Notes: generated by a model not told the origin, from the sequence alone. 64,000 bases of DNA from Apoderus coryli (GCA_911728435.2 OU452203.1:17629651-17693650), one strand, 5' to 3'; positions 1-11,829 are shown, counted from the first letter of the stretch. Numbers and translations are program-made.

Positions 1-143
1 GTTTCAATCAAGCTCACATCGTGAAGAATAACCACACGAAAATGCTCCAAGCCAACAAAAAATTTCGGTATGATCTGCTGCTGAAATTCCACGGTCTCGC
101 ACATGTGGACCAATGCTTGATTGCCTGTGTGAATTTCAGCACG
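1..143 (+). CDS. Unrecognised coding exon, 5' part cut off by window edge
   Basis: An open frame from base 3 encodes 47 residues and ends in Ala-Cys-Val-Asn-Phe-Ser-Thr directly before a strong splice donor (gtaagt at 144-149), phase 0. The composition (KKFRYDLLLKFHGLAHVDQC) looks like an ordinary conserved cytosolic protein rather than a transposon, but I do not recognise the family. No following exon on this strand was found within several kilobases, so the next intron may be long or the next exon obscured by repeats. Bases 144 to about 640 hold nothing else I can name. Confidence 0.45.
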
Positions 144-689
144 GTAAGTTGCATACTAGTATAATTGTATCCTTGTTTCTTGTTATGACATTTCTGTGGC
201 ACCACTAATGATCGTGTAAATTTAAATTTGCATAAAATTACTCGACATAATACGGAGGGTGTAGTTTTGTTTGTCCTTTGCAGTGGCGGAAAATTTGAAA
301 TCTGATTGGTGCAAAACCTGGCCCGCACTCTTTTACCCATGCGACAGACACATTTGAAAGCCTCATGTGCACTTTGATCGTAGTTAACTATTCGCGTCGC
401 GTCTCGCCTTTGACACTGTTGACACTGTTTGACTTTTTCAATATGATATCATTAAAAACCCAACTTCTATGCTGGGAATCACAGTTCCAATGATTCTCCA
501 TTTAGACTAATTTATACTGAAGAGCTTAAAGCACGGGGTGTCCAGTTTGGGTTCGAGACAGACAGAGCCTTATAACGGGTTTTCCAATTAGAGGTTTCAT
601 TTTGATTTTTAAGAAAAACACGTATTATTGTAAAATATCATTTGACTTTTATCTCATTCGAAAGAGAAAGGTTTGCCATTAATAATTAA

Positions 690-857
690 AAACAATATCA
701 GATGATGATGACCTTCACAACTCCTTTTACAGAACCATACTCTTTTGAAGAAATTTTGCTTCACATTTTCATACATTGACTGGGGAGCATTAGCGTAAAC
801 CTTGTCTTTCACGTAATCCCAAAGAAAACAGCCCAATGGTGTTAAATAACATAGCAA
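690..857 (-). pseudogene. Relic of a Tc1/mariner-type transposase C-terminus
   Basis: The minus-strand reading contains LTPLGCFLWDYVKDKVYANA, which matches the general pattern around the third catalytic acidic residue of insect Tc1/mariner-type transposases (usual form: Asp-Leu-Thr-Pro-x-Asp-Phe-Phe-Leu-Trp-Gly). Here the Asp is replaced by Gly, so the copy is dead. The upstream catalytic parts were not found. The stretch 888-1600 has no gene I can support. Confidence 0.4.
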
Positions 858-1614
858 TCACCATAAATTTTGTGTGTGTAATGTCGTTTGCAAAATACCA
901 AATTCAAGAATTCACGACGATCCAAAATACTTTTAATTATTCCAACTGCTTCAGCAAAATTTACACCAACAACTGAGCGTAAGCCTGTCGGAATAATGCG
1001 CTTTATTATTATTAAATATAACTCATCACTATGTCTTTTCCAGTTTTTAACACGACCTGAAATTACAAAACGATGCGATGTACATAACAAAATCCTTTTA
1101 AGCGTTAGGTGAGTATAAATTATTTAAAAAAAGCTGTTAAAAGTTGTGTCATTTCTTTCCCTTTTTTGTTCTTGATTGGGCATTGTCAACTCTCGTTGTT
1201 GGTGCTCTAATTAATTATGGAGTTTAATTAGAAACATAAAAGTGTGAAACTTTTTAACTGTGCAACTTTAATATAAAATTACTTTTTTTTTTTAAATATA
1301 CCTACTTTCACGAAAATGATTAAAATTATACTCTAAAAAATTTTAGATAAAATATTTCTACTTAATATTTTTAAATAGGTACTCTGATATAATACTAGCG
1401 TTGGCTGCTGAAGAAAAATATTCTCCATAATAGTGCTCTAATACAGTGAGCTATGTTTATGGGCAATTCCTACACAAAATACTCATTTATAGTATCGATG
1501 ACTCCCGTGTTGTCCTCAAGTTTCTTACGTCCAAGCCAGTTTTTGAACTGAAATAAGCTTGTTTTACCAAATAAGATCATTTAGTTACGAAAGCGTAGAA
1601 GGGTCATACAAAAT

Positions 1615-3480
1615 ATTTTTTTTGAATTCTGTTTTTTTTTACAGAATTCTATAAAAAAACTCGGAATTTCTTATCAGTCTGACATTTTTTGCAGAATTAT
1701 TACTATTCTGACTTTTTTGGGAGAATTCTGTAAAGAATCTCAGAATTTTTCAATTCTGACTTTTTTTTACAAAATTCTGTAAAACAACTCAGAACTATAC
1801 TACTACTAATCTGACTTTTTTGTAAGAATTCTGTAAAATAACCCATAATTACATATTACTATTCTGACTTTTTTTCAAAATTCTGTAAAAAAACAATCGG
1901 AATTTTGTATCATTCTGATTTTGTTACAGAATTATGACTATTCTGACTTTTCTGGGAGAATTCTGTAAATTTTTGGGGGAATTCTGTAAATAACCTCGGA
2001 ATTTTTCAATTCTGACATTTTTTGCACAATTATGTAAACCAACTACTTACTCAGAATTATTACTATTGTCTGCAGAATTCTGTAAAAAACTCGAAATTTT
2101 TTATCATTCTGACTTTTTTTTACAGAATTATCACTACTCTTACTTTTTTGGAGAATGTGAAAAACTCGGGTTTTTTTTAAAATAACTCAGAATTATTACT
2201 ATTCTTACTTTTTTTACGGAATTCTGTAAAAAAACTCGAAATTTCTATCATTCTGACTTTTTAGGGAGAATTATTCTGTAAATAAACTCGGAATTTTTCA
2301 GATTTTGACTTTTTTACAGAATTATTACTATTCAGACATTTTTTTGCAGAATTCTGTAAATTTTAGGGAGAATTCTGTAAGTAAACTCGGAATTTTCAAA
2401 TTTCACTTTTTATAGAATTCTATAAAACAACTCAGAATGATTACTATTCTGTATTTTTTTACAGAATTATTACTATTCTGATTTTTTTTTTTACAGAATT
2501 ATTACTGTTCTGACTTTTTAGGGACAATTCTGTAAAAAAAATCGTAATTTTTCAATTCCGACATTTTTTACAGAATTATGTAAACCAACTACTCAGAATT
2601 ATTACTATTCGGACTTGTCTGCAGAATTCTGTAAAAAACTCGGAATTTTTTATCATTCTGACTTTTTTTACAGAATTATCACTACTCTGGCTTTTTGGGA
2701 GAATGTAAAAAATTCGGAATTTGGTAAAACAACTCAGAATTATTACTATTCTTACTTTTTTTACGGAATTCTGTCAAAAACTCAAAATTTTTATCATTCT
2801 GACTTTTTAGGGAGAATTATTCTGTAAATAAACTTGGAATTTTTCAGATTTTGACCTTTTTACAGAATTATTACTATTGAGACCTTTTTTTGCAGAATTC
2901 TGTAAAAAACTCGGACTTTCTTTTCATTCTGATATTTTAGGGAGATTTCTGTAAGTAAACTCGGAATTTTCAAATTTAACTTTTTATATAAAACAACTCA
3001 GAATTATTACTATTCTGCCTTTTTTTACAGAATTATTAATATTCTGATTTTTTTACAGAATTATTACTATTCTGGCTTTTTAGGGAGAATCCTGTAAATA
3101 AACTCGGAATTTTTCAATTTTGACTTTTTTTACAGAATTCTACAAAACAACTCAGAATTAGTACTGACTATTCTGACTTTTTTGGGAGAATTATGCAAGT
3201 AAACTCGAAATTTTTCAATTCTGACTTTTTTACAGAATTATGTAAACTAACTACTCAGAATTATTATTATTCGGACTTTTCTGCAGATTTCTGTAAAAAC
3301 TCGGAATTTTTTATCATTCTGACTTTTTTACAGAATTATCACTACTCCGACTTTTTGGGAGAATTCTGTAACAAAAATCGTAATTTTTCACTTCTGGATT
3401 TTTTTTACAGAATTCGGTAAAACAACTCAGAGGTATTAGTATTCTGACTTTTCTTGCAGAATTCTGTAAAAAACTCGGAA
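1615..3480. repeat. Satellite-like tandem array, about 1.9 kb
   Basis: The array is built of degenerate 40-60 bp units that alternate cagaattctgtaaaaaactc with ggaatttttcaattctgac and short ttattactattctgac modules. Many units carry the palindrome acagaattctgt (an EcoRI site). A higher-order layer is visible: the marker tatgtaaacc followed by an actactcagaattattac stretch recurs at about 2031, 2577 and 3239, spacing 546 and 662 bp. Units differ by substitutions and small deletions, so the array is old or not homogenised. Short open frames here are a by-product of the repeat. Confidence 0.9.
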
Positions 3481-4837
3481 TAATAAAAAATATCTTTCAT
3501 ATTAACATACTGATACAACCAATCGACTTTTAAGTTATACAGGGTGTTCACAATTAGTAACCAAATTTATCGTCATTTAAATGAGTGTAACACTATTATT
3601 ATTATATTGCCTGGACAAGCTGCAGGTTTTAATTCTCAATGAATTTTGTTGAGGGTTGTTCGCAGTACTCAAATTGCTTCATTTGCGCGCAAAATACTTT
3701 TTTTCTATTGTACAAAAGACTGGCAAGCTCACATCAAAACTGTTAGTCAGATGTTGTTAATTATTTTAATAAAAAAAAACGTCGTCTCTTGAACTCTGGC
3801 AATGTATTTCTTGTAGCATGTTTTAAATCTGTTTAAGTGGTATATATTGAGACTGAATAATTTTGAATTTAGTGAAACATTTTGATTTTTATTTTATGTC
3901 GTCTATTAAATACTGGGTATATGAAGCCCTTGGCTTTAACAGAGGAATATTCATGCAGAAAAGAAGCTTAGCCTATAAACCGTATATTAACAGACCAATC
4001 CAGGTTTATAGCCAGCAAAAATTCAGACCTGATGGCCGGAAACTTTTCAGCCTGCCATCGCGTATGTCTCTTTTTCAGAAAGAACATAATAGGCCAAATA
4101 TTATTATTCTTCTAACTACCTATTACTCCTGCATTCTATTTTACTATAAAAAGTAGTCGTATTGCAGTAGCAGTAGCAGCAGCAACATCAGCAGAAAAAC
4201 GCCTATAAAGTGGGAATTACGTTATTTTTTCTCGTTCCCAGGAACGAAGCATCCATAATATTACACTACTTATTAATGTTATTATATCTATACATATACC
4301 TACCAGTAATTCCAGTTTATGTTATTTATGTTTCAGAGTTTTATGTTGTATACATTTTAAATTAAATTTTGTGTGTGAATATGACTGCAGATATTTATAT
4401 GTAATTATGATTATTAGAGTACCGGGCGTCTGCTTGATGCAGTCGCGCTTTATTAGTGCTAAAAACTGGAGACTGGAGATACCAAAATACTACCAGTGAG
4501 CAGGGTTGAGATGATTAAATTGTGAATTTTTTTATTATTTCGAGCCAACATTACACTCAAATAATTACGCATAATTTTTAATGAAGTGCTGCATGTTTTT
4601 TGGATTTTTCTTCTTGGGCAAAATCCACAAAATCCAGCTTGAACTTCTGCCGTTACACGTTCGGGTTCAGGAATGCCTACCAGTTCTCTACTTCGCTGTC
4701 TCCTGTTCAATGACAAACATATTACTGATGCTCGGTATACTAAGTGTGGGTTCATCCTCAGAAACATTCGACGATCTTGAATACTTTCTGTATTGTCTTT
4801 ATATATTTAGGTAGAGTTGCCGCGAGACACAAGACAC
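3481..4837. other. No gene seen; transposon debris
   Basis: The sequence at 3538 (tacagggtgttcacaattag) resembles the TA-flanked end of an insect mariner-like miniature element. A small CAG/CAA-rich microsatellite lies near 4163-4195. Open frames at 3863-4156 and 4459-4814 have no recognisable family, no splice logic and unremarkable codon use, and I treat them as chance. Confidence 0.5.
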
Positions 4838-4900
4838 AAGACGTCTCGTCTCGTCTCGAGAGCATTTTGTCTCGAATTTCAAGACGAGACGAGACATCTC
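4838..4900. repeat. GTCTC-rich foldback
   Basis: Perfect 14-bp inverted arms lie at 4843-4856 (gtctcgtctcgtct) and 4882-4895, each arm itself made of a CTCGT tandem. The composition (GAGAC/GTCTC) differs sharply from the AT-rich surroundings and suggests the end of a DNA transposon, but no partner end was identified. Confidence 0.6.
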
Positions 4901-5198
4901 GAAAAATTGTAATGACTTAAAACAATTCAAACCATTTATAATAAAAATAAGAATATTTCAAATTTTAATTAATAAAAAAACAGCATCTTAGGGTGTGATC
5001 TGGTAATACGTGCTCTTAATTGGAGGGTTGCCTTTTATATTTCGGGATTTGGCAACCCTGGTGTTGCAATCTGGCAACTGACAGCTCTATCGTAAAGTTG
5101 GACATTTTTGAGGTTATACGTACTCATATAAACATTTTGACATACGCTATTTGTGTTGTTTACAGTACCTAACTTAAAAGAATCATCTCGGCCCAAAA

Positions 5199-6211
5199 AT
5201 GGAATTAAATCGTGAACATTTTCGTGCGATTATTTTTTACAACTTTCGCCGTGGATTAACTCAGCAACAACAATGCATGGATGAACTTAATTCAATTTTT
5301 GGCGATAAAGCTCCATCAAGGACCAGTGTTTATCGATGGTATGGTGAATTCAATCGTGGTCGTAGTTCACTCCAAGACGAATTTCGTGAAGGTCTTCCAA
5401 AATCAGTTGTTGTTCCGAAAACCATTGATGCTGTGCGCGAACTGATATTGCAAGATCGTTATGTGACCTATCAAGAGATTAAGACAACCTTAGGCATTAA
5501 TGGGACCAGCATACATTCAATATTGCATAAACATTTGACTGTCAAAAAAATTTGTTCGCGTTGGATCCCACACAATTTGTCAATCGCTCAAAAAAAGGCT
5601 CGTGTCGATTAGTCGAAAGAAATGCTCAAAAAATACGATCGCGGTGCTTCGAACCACGTCTATGACATCGTAACAGGTGATGAATCGTGGATTTACGCGT
5701 ATGAGCCCGAAAGCAGTCGACTGTATGGGTGTTTCAAGATGAGCCAAATCCAACAAAAGTTGTTCGCGCACGAAGCACTTCCAAGCAAATGGTCGCCTGT
5801 TTTTTCGGAAAAACTGGACACGTCGCAACCGTACCACTAGAACAACGCAGAACCATTTGTTTGCCAGTTGTCTTCCAAGAAATCAGGAAAACCAACTGCC
5901 GAAGACGGGTCACTCTTCACCACGACAATGCGAGCTCTCAAACATCGGCTCAAACAACTGCATTTTTGAGCACCCAAAACATCGATTTGATGAGTTATCC
6001 GCCGTATAGTGCTGACTTGGCACCGAATGACTTTTGTTTATTCCCGTACGTAAAAAACAAACTGAGAGGTCAACGTTTTTCGACACCTGAAGAAGCGGTT
6101 GCTGCAATCAGAATGCATGTTTTGGAGATACCTCAATCATAGTGGCAAAAGTGCTTCGACAATTGGTTCAAACGCATGCAAAAGTGTATAGATCTTCATA
6201 CTGAGTCATAG
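5199..6211 (+). pseudogene. Broken mariner-type transposase
   Basis: The reading starts MELNREHFRAIIFYNFRRGL, the helix-turn-helix head typical of mariner transposases, and continues with the linker region (SRWIPHNLS), the first catalytic Asp in VTGDESWIY (about 5670-5695), the second in HHDNAS, and the third in YSADLAPNDF. Three lesions are visible: a nonsense TAG at 5610-5612 where the family usually has Trp, a frameshift between about 5706 and 5729, and a nonsense TAG at 6140-6142. The C-terminus RMQKCIDLHTES ends at 6209-6211. At about 337 codons the length is close to the normal mariner length. The element's terminal inverted repeats could not be located; an arm pair agggttgcc/ggcaaccct lies upstream near 5024-5062. 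Confidence 0.88.
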
Positions 6212-6316
6212 AGATGCAAGAAATCTATCGATATATTCTGTCTTTCATTATTATAATTTCTTTTTAAGCTTGAACTATTCTCTCGAGGATTGCGACTGAG
6301 TTGATTGGCCGCTTGT
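6209..6316 (+). repeat. Post-transposase repeat, copy 1
   Basis: The segment begins at the transposase stop (tagagatgcaagaaat) and runs to gattggccgcttgt. It is repeated with scattered differences at 9331-9432. Because it follows the transposase directly, it is probably the 3' part of that mariner family. Confidence 0.7.
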
Positions 6317-8629
6317 CAATAAATAAAGTGAACTGTCTCAATATACACTATACATTGGCTCAATCAATATTCTACACTATTTCAGTCATTGATGCAACGA
6401 ATTGCAGGGTATAAAATACAGTGAACTAAATACATAAATACAATGTACCTTACATTGAGCAATTAACACGATTGTTAAAATATGAAAACGATTTATTGAA
6501 ACAATTAAGTTATACGTCATACGGATTTTAACGAATACTTTCTACGCTACTTTTTGATTGAGTGATATCTAAAACCATAAAATAGTTTATGAAAAGGTAT
6601 GGTATTAGCATAGAATAATAAATACTATAAGAAGCTCCACTAGACGCTGAAAACGGCATCGACTCGTCGTATTCCCAGCGACATTTCTGGCCCGCTACTA
6701 TGTTATACTATATCTATATATACTATAAGATACTATACTATAACAATGCGGGCGGCGAATTGCTTTGAAGACATGAAGATGAGAGGTACCGACACGATCA
6801 GAACCAACTGTATAAACTGTGGTATTAGCACTTTTCTGGGCAACTGGTATAAACGCTATTGTACCTAATTACTTCTGCTTGTTTAATGGCAGTTACCAGT
6901 TTTGTAATAATTTAACCAATTAGATATAATGACAAATAACAAATTACGTAAGTCTATTTAAGTAGATGTTAAATAACAACTCGAAAAGGATGTTCCAAAC
7001 AAAACGTCTCAAGGATATACAGACTGGATACTTTTTTTATTCAACAGTATATTGAAATTATGTAAAAGGGTACGAGTTAGAAAATCAGTTAAATGGGGAA
7101 AAGTTGCAGATTCAAATACTCTACAGGGGTTTTCAAAATATCTTCAAAACCCCAAAAATAGTGAAATTCCATTTTTGACATACTTATTTTGTCTATTAAG
7201 TAGATAGAGCAAAAATAATATGCAATGAAAGATAATTTTTAGTAGGACAGAAACAATACCTTAAAACAACACTCATTAAAAATAACTATCCGGAAGATTG
7301 TTCTTCTACGTTCATTTTTAACAATAACTAAACCTGAAATGAAAATCTAAAAACTAAAAATTGCATCGCAAATATTTTTTAACAAATTTGGATTACGTAT
7401 CTGTTTTTTTGGTAGTCATATCTTCACAGAACTTCTTTGCTAACGTTTCCCCCATTCTCATAAATAGGAGAACATTGTTTCTTACTTACTTCTACATCTT
7501 AATAGTTTCTCGTTGATAGATCCCCGTGAATAGAGCCGGGTTCCCTAGGGAACCACAAATATACGCCAGTGCCACTGCTTTACTATAGTAATGGAATCTG
7601 GCTAAGGTAGAGTCATCTCTCATACATAATAATATGATATCTGCTATCTAATTCTCTAAAGATAGAATGATGATGAATGGGTGAACTTAACTGTAAATTA
7701 TCGTGTATACAGGGCTATTCGTGGAGGAGAGAAGTTCGAAAACTTTCGAAGTTGAAATTTGACCAAGCTGCTGACACATTTTTGATAGGGATTTCGTTTC
7801 TATTATTGTTTTCCCAACGTAGTAGCAGTAATAGTAGGGACATTGATAAAAGGTAGGTGTATTGTAGTGATGCTTTGGATGGTTCATTTTGAAATTTTGA
7901 CAAAACTCGATTTTATTATTCAATATAGTTGCCTTCGAGGGCAATACAACGAGTTTCAGCGATTAATTCATCATTGAACTTAAATTTCTTTGCAGCAAGC
8001 ATTCTCTAGCTCTAAAATATATAAACAAAACAATATACAGTAAACAGCAACTACCATAAGATAATAAATTTCCCGAACCGTCACCTAGTTGGTATTCTTA
8101 ATCTTCCTTCAAGCTGACAACTGTTAAAATAAAAAAAAACCTTCATTTCATTTACCACTTATTAAAATCCTACATAGCTGCCATAAGAAAAACTAAGATT
8201 GATGATTATTTGTACAGACGAAACATGGGATCCAGTATCGGTTTCTTAACACTGTCATGCTTAAACTAAAAAGTGTAGGTTTGATTTTTTAATTCCAAAA
8301 GAAACACCAAAATTAAATTTCAAAATTTAGAAGTTCACTAGTACCAATTCTGAATGGTGGTGGTCCTCGAATTTACTTCACCCTGTATAAGAGCCATGTT
8401 TATTATAGTGGAAAAGACTATATCTTAATTTTGCACGAGATTATTATTGTATTTTCGTGCTGGCATGCGGATTAAGACGGATGAACGCTTTGTGGGATTG
8501 CAACAGAGGAGTTAAGACCTAATCCATTATTAAAATTTATTAATCTCATATTGAAGGCAGACCGATTCATGTTTATACGGTTTAGTTTAGGTAAGCATAA
8601 TCATAACAATTAAAAAATAGTGTTTGTTA
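6317..8629. other. Mostly unannotated, AT-rich; one palindrome
   Basis: No gene was seen. A perfect 16-bp palindrome, ggttccctagggaacc, lies at 7539-7554. Short TATA-rich microsatellite-like stretches lie near 6705-6745. A transposase tail relic at 7916-7998 is listed separately. Confidence 0.5.
7916..7998 (-). pseudogene. Relic of a mariner transposase C-terminus
   Basis: The minus strand reads KFNDELIAETRCIALEGNYI followed by Glu and a stop, which resembles the last residues of SETMAR-like mariner transposases (Arg-x-x-Lys/Arg-Cys-Ile-x-Leu-x-Gly-x-Tyr-x-Glu). About 25 residues usually found between the two halves are missing, so this is an internally deleted fragment. Nothing upstream belonging to it was found. 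Confidence 0.45.
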
Positions 8630-8674
8630 GCACACAAGACAAAACCAACACACAGGCTGTTTTGTCTTGTGTGC
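8630..8674. repeat. Perfect 16-bp hairpin
   Basis: The arms gcacacaagacaaaac (8630-8645) and gttttgtcttgtgtgc (8659-8674) are perfectly complementary with a 13-nt loop. They are not flanked by an obvious T-run terminator. The function is unknown; transposon end-to-end junction debris is possible. Confidence 0.8.
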
Positions 8675-8992
8675 GGTCTCCTCATTACGCTAGAAACTGC
8701 TGGATGAAACGTCGACGAAAGATCGCCAGATTTAACGACGCTGGACTTCTTTCTTTGAGGGTACTTAAAAACTGAAGTTCAAAACTAGAATAACAAACTT
8801 TAGTATGGGAGTAAAATATTTTTGAACTTGAAACCATTACAGCAATCAACCGTACGTCATAGTACAAATGAAGAAATCTGTTTTTCTTGGCGAGAAACAC
8901 TTTATTTTTTGTTTCTTCCGTAATTGCTGTATTAAAAAACAGTCTCCGCAAACGTCTCAGGTTGAGAATTGATTCTCGTGCTAGTATAAGCT

Positions 8993-9119
8993 CTTTGTAA
9001 ATGTTGGAAATTTGGGTTACACTGCCTGCCGATCACCACTGATGAGTCGTGGATCGACGAAACGGCCGTCTGGTGAAAGCATGGTAGTGTGAAACAAAAA
9101 TTTCCAACATAACTTAAAG
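8993..9119 (+). ncRNA. Type I hammerhead ribozyme in a long hairpin
   Basis: All hammerhead core bases are present. CTGATGA is at 9039-9045. Stem II is gtcg/cgac (9046-9049 with 9055-9058) with loop tggat. GAAA is at 9059-9062. A short stem III acg/cgt (9062-9064 with 9067-9069) has a 2-nt loop. The cleavage triplet GTC is at 9068-9070. Stem I is tcacca (9033-9038) with tggtga (9071-9076), continues past an internal loop into ttacactgcc (9017-9026) with ggtagtgtga (9083-9092), then atgttggaaattt (9001-9013) with aaatttccaacat (9098-9110). An internal loop in stem I facing loop II is the arrangement known to stabilise natural type I hammerheads. A short stem III is typical of hammerheads carried by Penelope-like retroelements and retrozymes. 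No Penelope-like coding region was found next to it. Confidence 0.9.
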
Positions 9120-9330
9120 TCTTGTTGCTTTATGTAACAAGCAATTCTTAAATATTAAAACATTATTTTATCTAAAAAAACTACTAATTTATACTTATTT
9201 TTATTTTACTGCTATTCACATGAACTAAATCTGGCAGAATTGTTTTTAAATGACACAAGTTGACACATTTGGCATTCGAATATTGATTTTTTATCTAGAA
9301 ATGTATCGACGATATTCTTTCTTTCATTAT

Positions 9331-9432
9331 TAGAGATGCAAGAAATGTATTGATATATTCCATTCGATCTCAATTTCTTTTTAAGGTTGAACTATTGTCT
9401 CGAGGATTGCAACTGAGTCCATTGGCCGCTTG
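9331..9432 (+). repeat. Post-transposase repeat, copy 2 (solo)
   Basis: This stretch matches 6209-6316 (tagagatgcaagaaatgtat to attggccgcttgt) but has no transposase in front of it. An internal partial duplicate of its start (gaaatgtatcgacgatattc) lies just upstream at about 9298. It is probably a remnant of the same mariner family. Confidence 0.65.
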
Positions 9433-10735
9433 TAACAGTATTAAAAGTGGTTCTAGCTCAGGTAATCCTGTAATGTAATTTTGTAGGTATTTTCTAGTTC
9501 CTTAAAATTACTTTTGTTCTTCGAAAACCCGCGAAATATATTTTAAAGCTATCTACTGTTTTATTTCAATCCTCGTAGGTAAATCTCGAATTCCGAATAA
9601 AATACACAAAATAAATTCTAATCTCACTTGATATTAAATCAGCGACATTCCTTGGTTAATAAAATTACTTCATATCTCATTCTTCTCAGTTTAATATTAA
9701 GTAAACAAGGAATTTATGAGATTAAAGACGTTGTTATAGGCTAAGAAGATTCCATAATAAAATAGTAGGTAGTACTAATACCTATTATAGGTAGAAACAA
9801 CTAGACATTAGTATAGCGATGGAGATAGAGAGGTTATATATATATATATTATGTGTACCCGGAGAGTGTAGAGTTCACCTGCTTGCGCTATTCCCAACCT
9901 GAATACTGAATTAATGTTGATGGTGAACTATGACCTCAGGAGCACCAGAGAATTACTAGAGACAGGAGCGCCTTCCCATTCGATGCTAGTGATAATGAAT
10001 CATTATTATTGTATGCGATAGGTCAATTGGGTGTAACACACATTTATTATTTCAACATTTACGTCAAAGCGCCAAGTACTTGAAGGAAGATGATTTAAAA
10101 CTACCAATTGGTATGCTTTTTTTAAAAATGTCATTAAAACTTGTTACTCACTATTATTATTATTATTAACTTGCTCTTTAAATGAAAGAATTTAACATCT
10201 AAAATAATGCCTTTATTTTATTATATTCTCTACGAGTATGAAGGTTTGCAGCATGAGCCGCAGGCGAGTGCTACAAATCATACGAGTAGGAAATGGTCAT
10301 TTCATGTGAGTTTCACAGTATACTTCTTCCACGACTGTTTTAATGATTTTGAATAAATTAACCATCTTAATTTTTAGGAAAATGTTTGTTTTTCGAAACT
10401 TACCTATACTCGCCCTGTTGGCGTAACCGTAAATACGATGAGTTAAAAGTGTTAAATTGACTAGCTATGGTGTTAATATTACATATTCACTGTCACTGTT
10501 TTTCATAATATATATCTTTGAAACCTTCGAAATTAGCCAACTAATTTAAACTGTCAGTTTGGTTTGTCTGTATTGTAGGCATTGCTATGGTGATTTTTCA
10601 TAACCGATGCTACTTTTGTCATTACCAGAAAATTTACCAGTGCATTTTTAAATAAACCGCATTACAATGTACACATTTTCAAATTATGATAAGATATTAT
10701 AATAAAGGAATTTAAAGACAAAAAGGTATCTCAAT
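9433..10735. other. No gene seen
   Basis: AT-rich sequence with a short (TA)n run near 9835-9848 and a TTATTA microsatellite near 10150. I see no supported coding exon or RNA gene. Confidence 0.5.
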
Positions 10736-10738
10736 TAT

Positions 10739-11178
10739 TCTGAATTACATTTGAAAAATCCGAATTACAATTGGGATTTTCTGAATTACATTTGAGATAT
10801 CTGAATTACAATTGATTATTTCTGAATTACATTTGAAAAATCTGCTTACAACTGGGATTTTCTGAATTACATTTGAAAAATCTGATTTACAACTGAGATT
10901 TTTTGAATTATATTTGAGATATCTGATTTACAATTGATTCTTTCTGAATTACATTTGAAAAATCTGCTTACAACTGGGATTTTCTGAATTACATTTGAGA
11001 TATATGAATCACAATAATTGATTCTTTCTGAATTACATTTGAAAAATCTGATTTACAACTGAGATTTTCTGAATTATATTTGAGATATCTGATTTACAAT
11101 TGATTCTTTCTGAATTGCATTTGAAAAATCTGAATTACAATTGGGGTTTTCTGAATTACATTGAATATATCTGAATTT
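10739..11178. repeat. Minisatellite with four-part higher-order unit
   Basis: About 21 subunits of 20-22 bp all begin ctgaattaca or ctgatttaca. They differ by their tail: type A tttgaaaaat, type B attgggatttt, type C tttgagatat, type D attgattcttt. The order is largely A-B-C-D with occasional A-B duplication. This gives a roughly 40-bp dimer and an 82-84-bp tetramer (A copies at 10740, 10822, 10862, 10944). It lies in sequence downstream of the syntrophin first coding exon, probably inside its intron. Confidence 0.92.
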
Positions 11179-11829
11179 CATGATGAATAACTGGAAAAGG
11201 TGGAATTTGTGTAAGAAAGCGATACAAGCCAATTTCCTGTGAATTTCCAAGCTAAGAATATTGAATCTAGTTGCTGAATTTAGTTGAGGCCCGTTTAGGT
11301 GGCTTCAACTAAATGCTCGACTAAATGTAAGACACACCAACTCTGTACCACATCCAAATCATTCTGAAGCAGCACGGAATCTGCCATAATGTGATATAAT
11401 GAAGATATTTATGTTCCAGTTAAACGTTGGACAGTAAATTATTTTCCTAACAAATTACAGACTTCTTTTCCTAAGAGATGGTCGCCATGAGTTTTCCGGC
11501 TGACTTTGTAACCTCAAACTTCTTAACCTTCGTCTACAGTAACAAACTGGGCCAGACTCGGAGCCAGCACATCATCATCTTAATATCTTCATCCGGTCTT
11601 TACGTGGGAGGACGACCCCAACGCAAATAACCTCCAAAATTGTGACCATCTTGGAAACGCTTACGTACTTACCATTCTGGCAAAACAAAACAACAACTCT
11701 TACAATACAAACGAGGGTTAATGCCAGATTTACTAGCACGGAAGTCGCAGCATTTGGAAGAGAAGTGAGTAATAAAATTGTTGTGTCTAATATCGAATAA
11801 TACGCAAACTCTTTAGACAATGCACTTAC

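Noticed and set aside
2615..3420. Open frames with repeated FYHSDFF-like residues
   Set aside because: They lie wholly in the satellite array and their residue repeats follow the DNA repeat; frames break at every unit variant.
11575..11829. Minus-strand frame continuing past the syntrophin exon
   Set aside because: It does not resemble the second PH half expected after the PDZ domain, and a strong donor precedes it, so it is intron.
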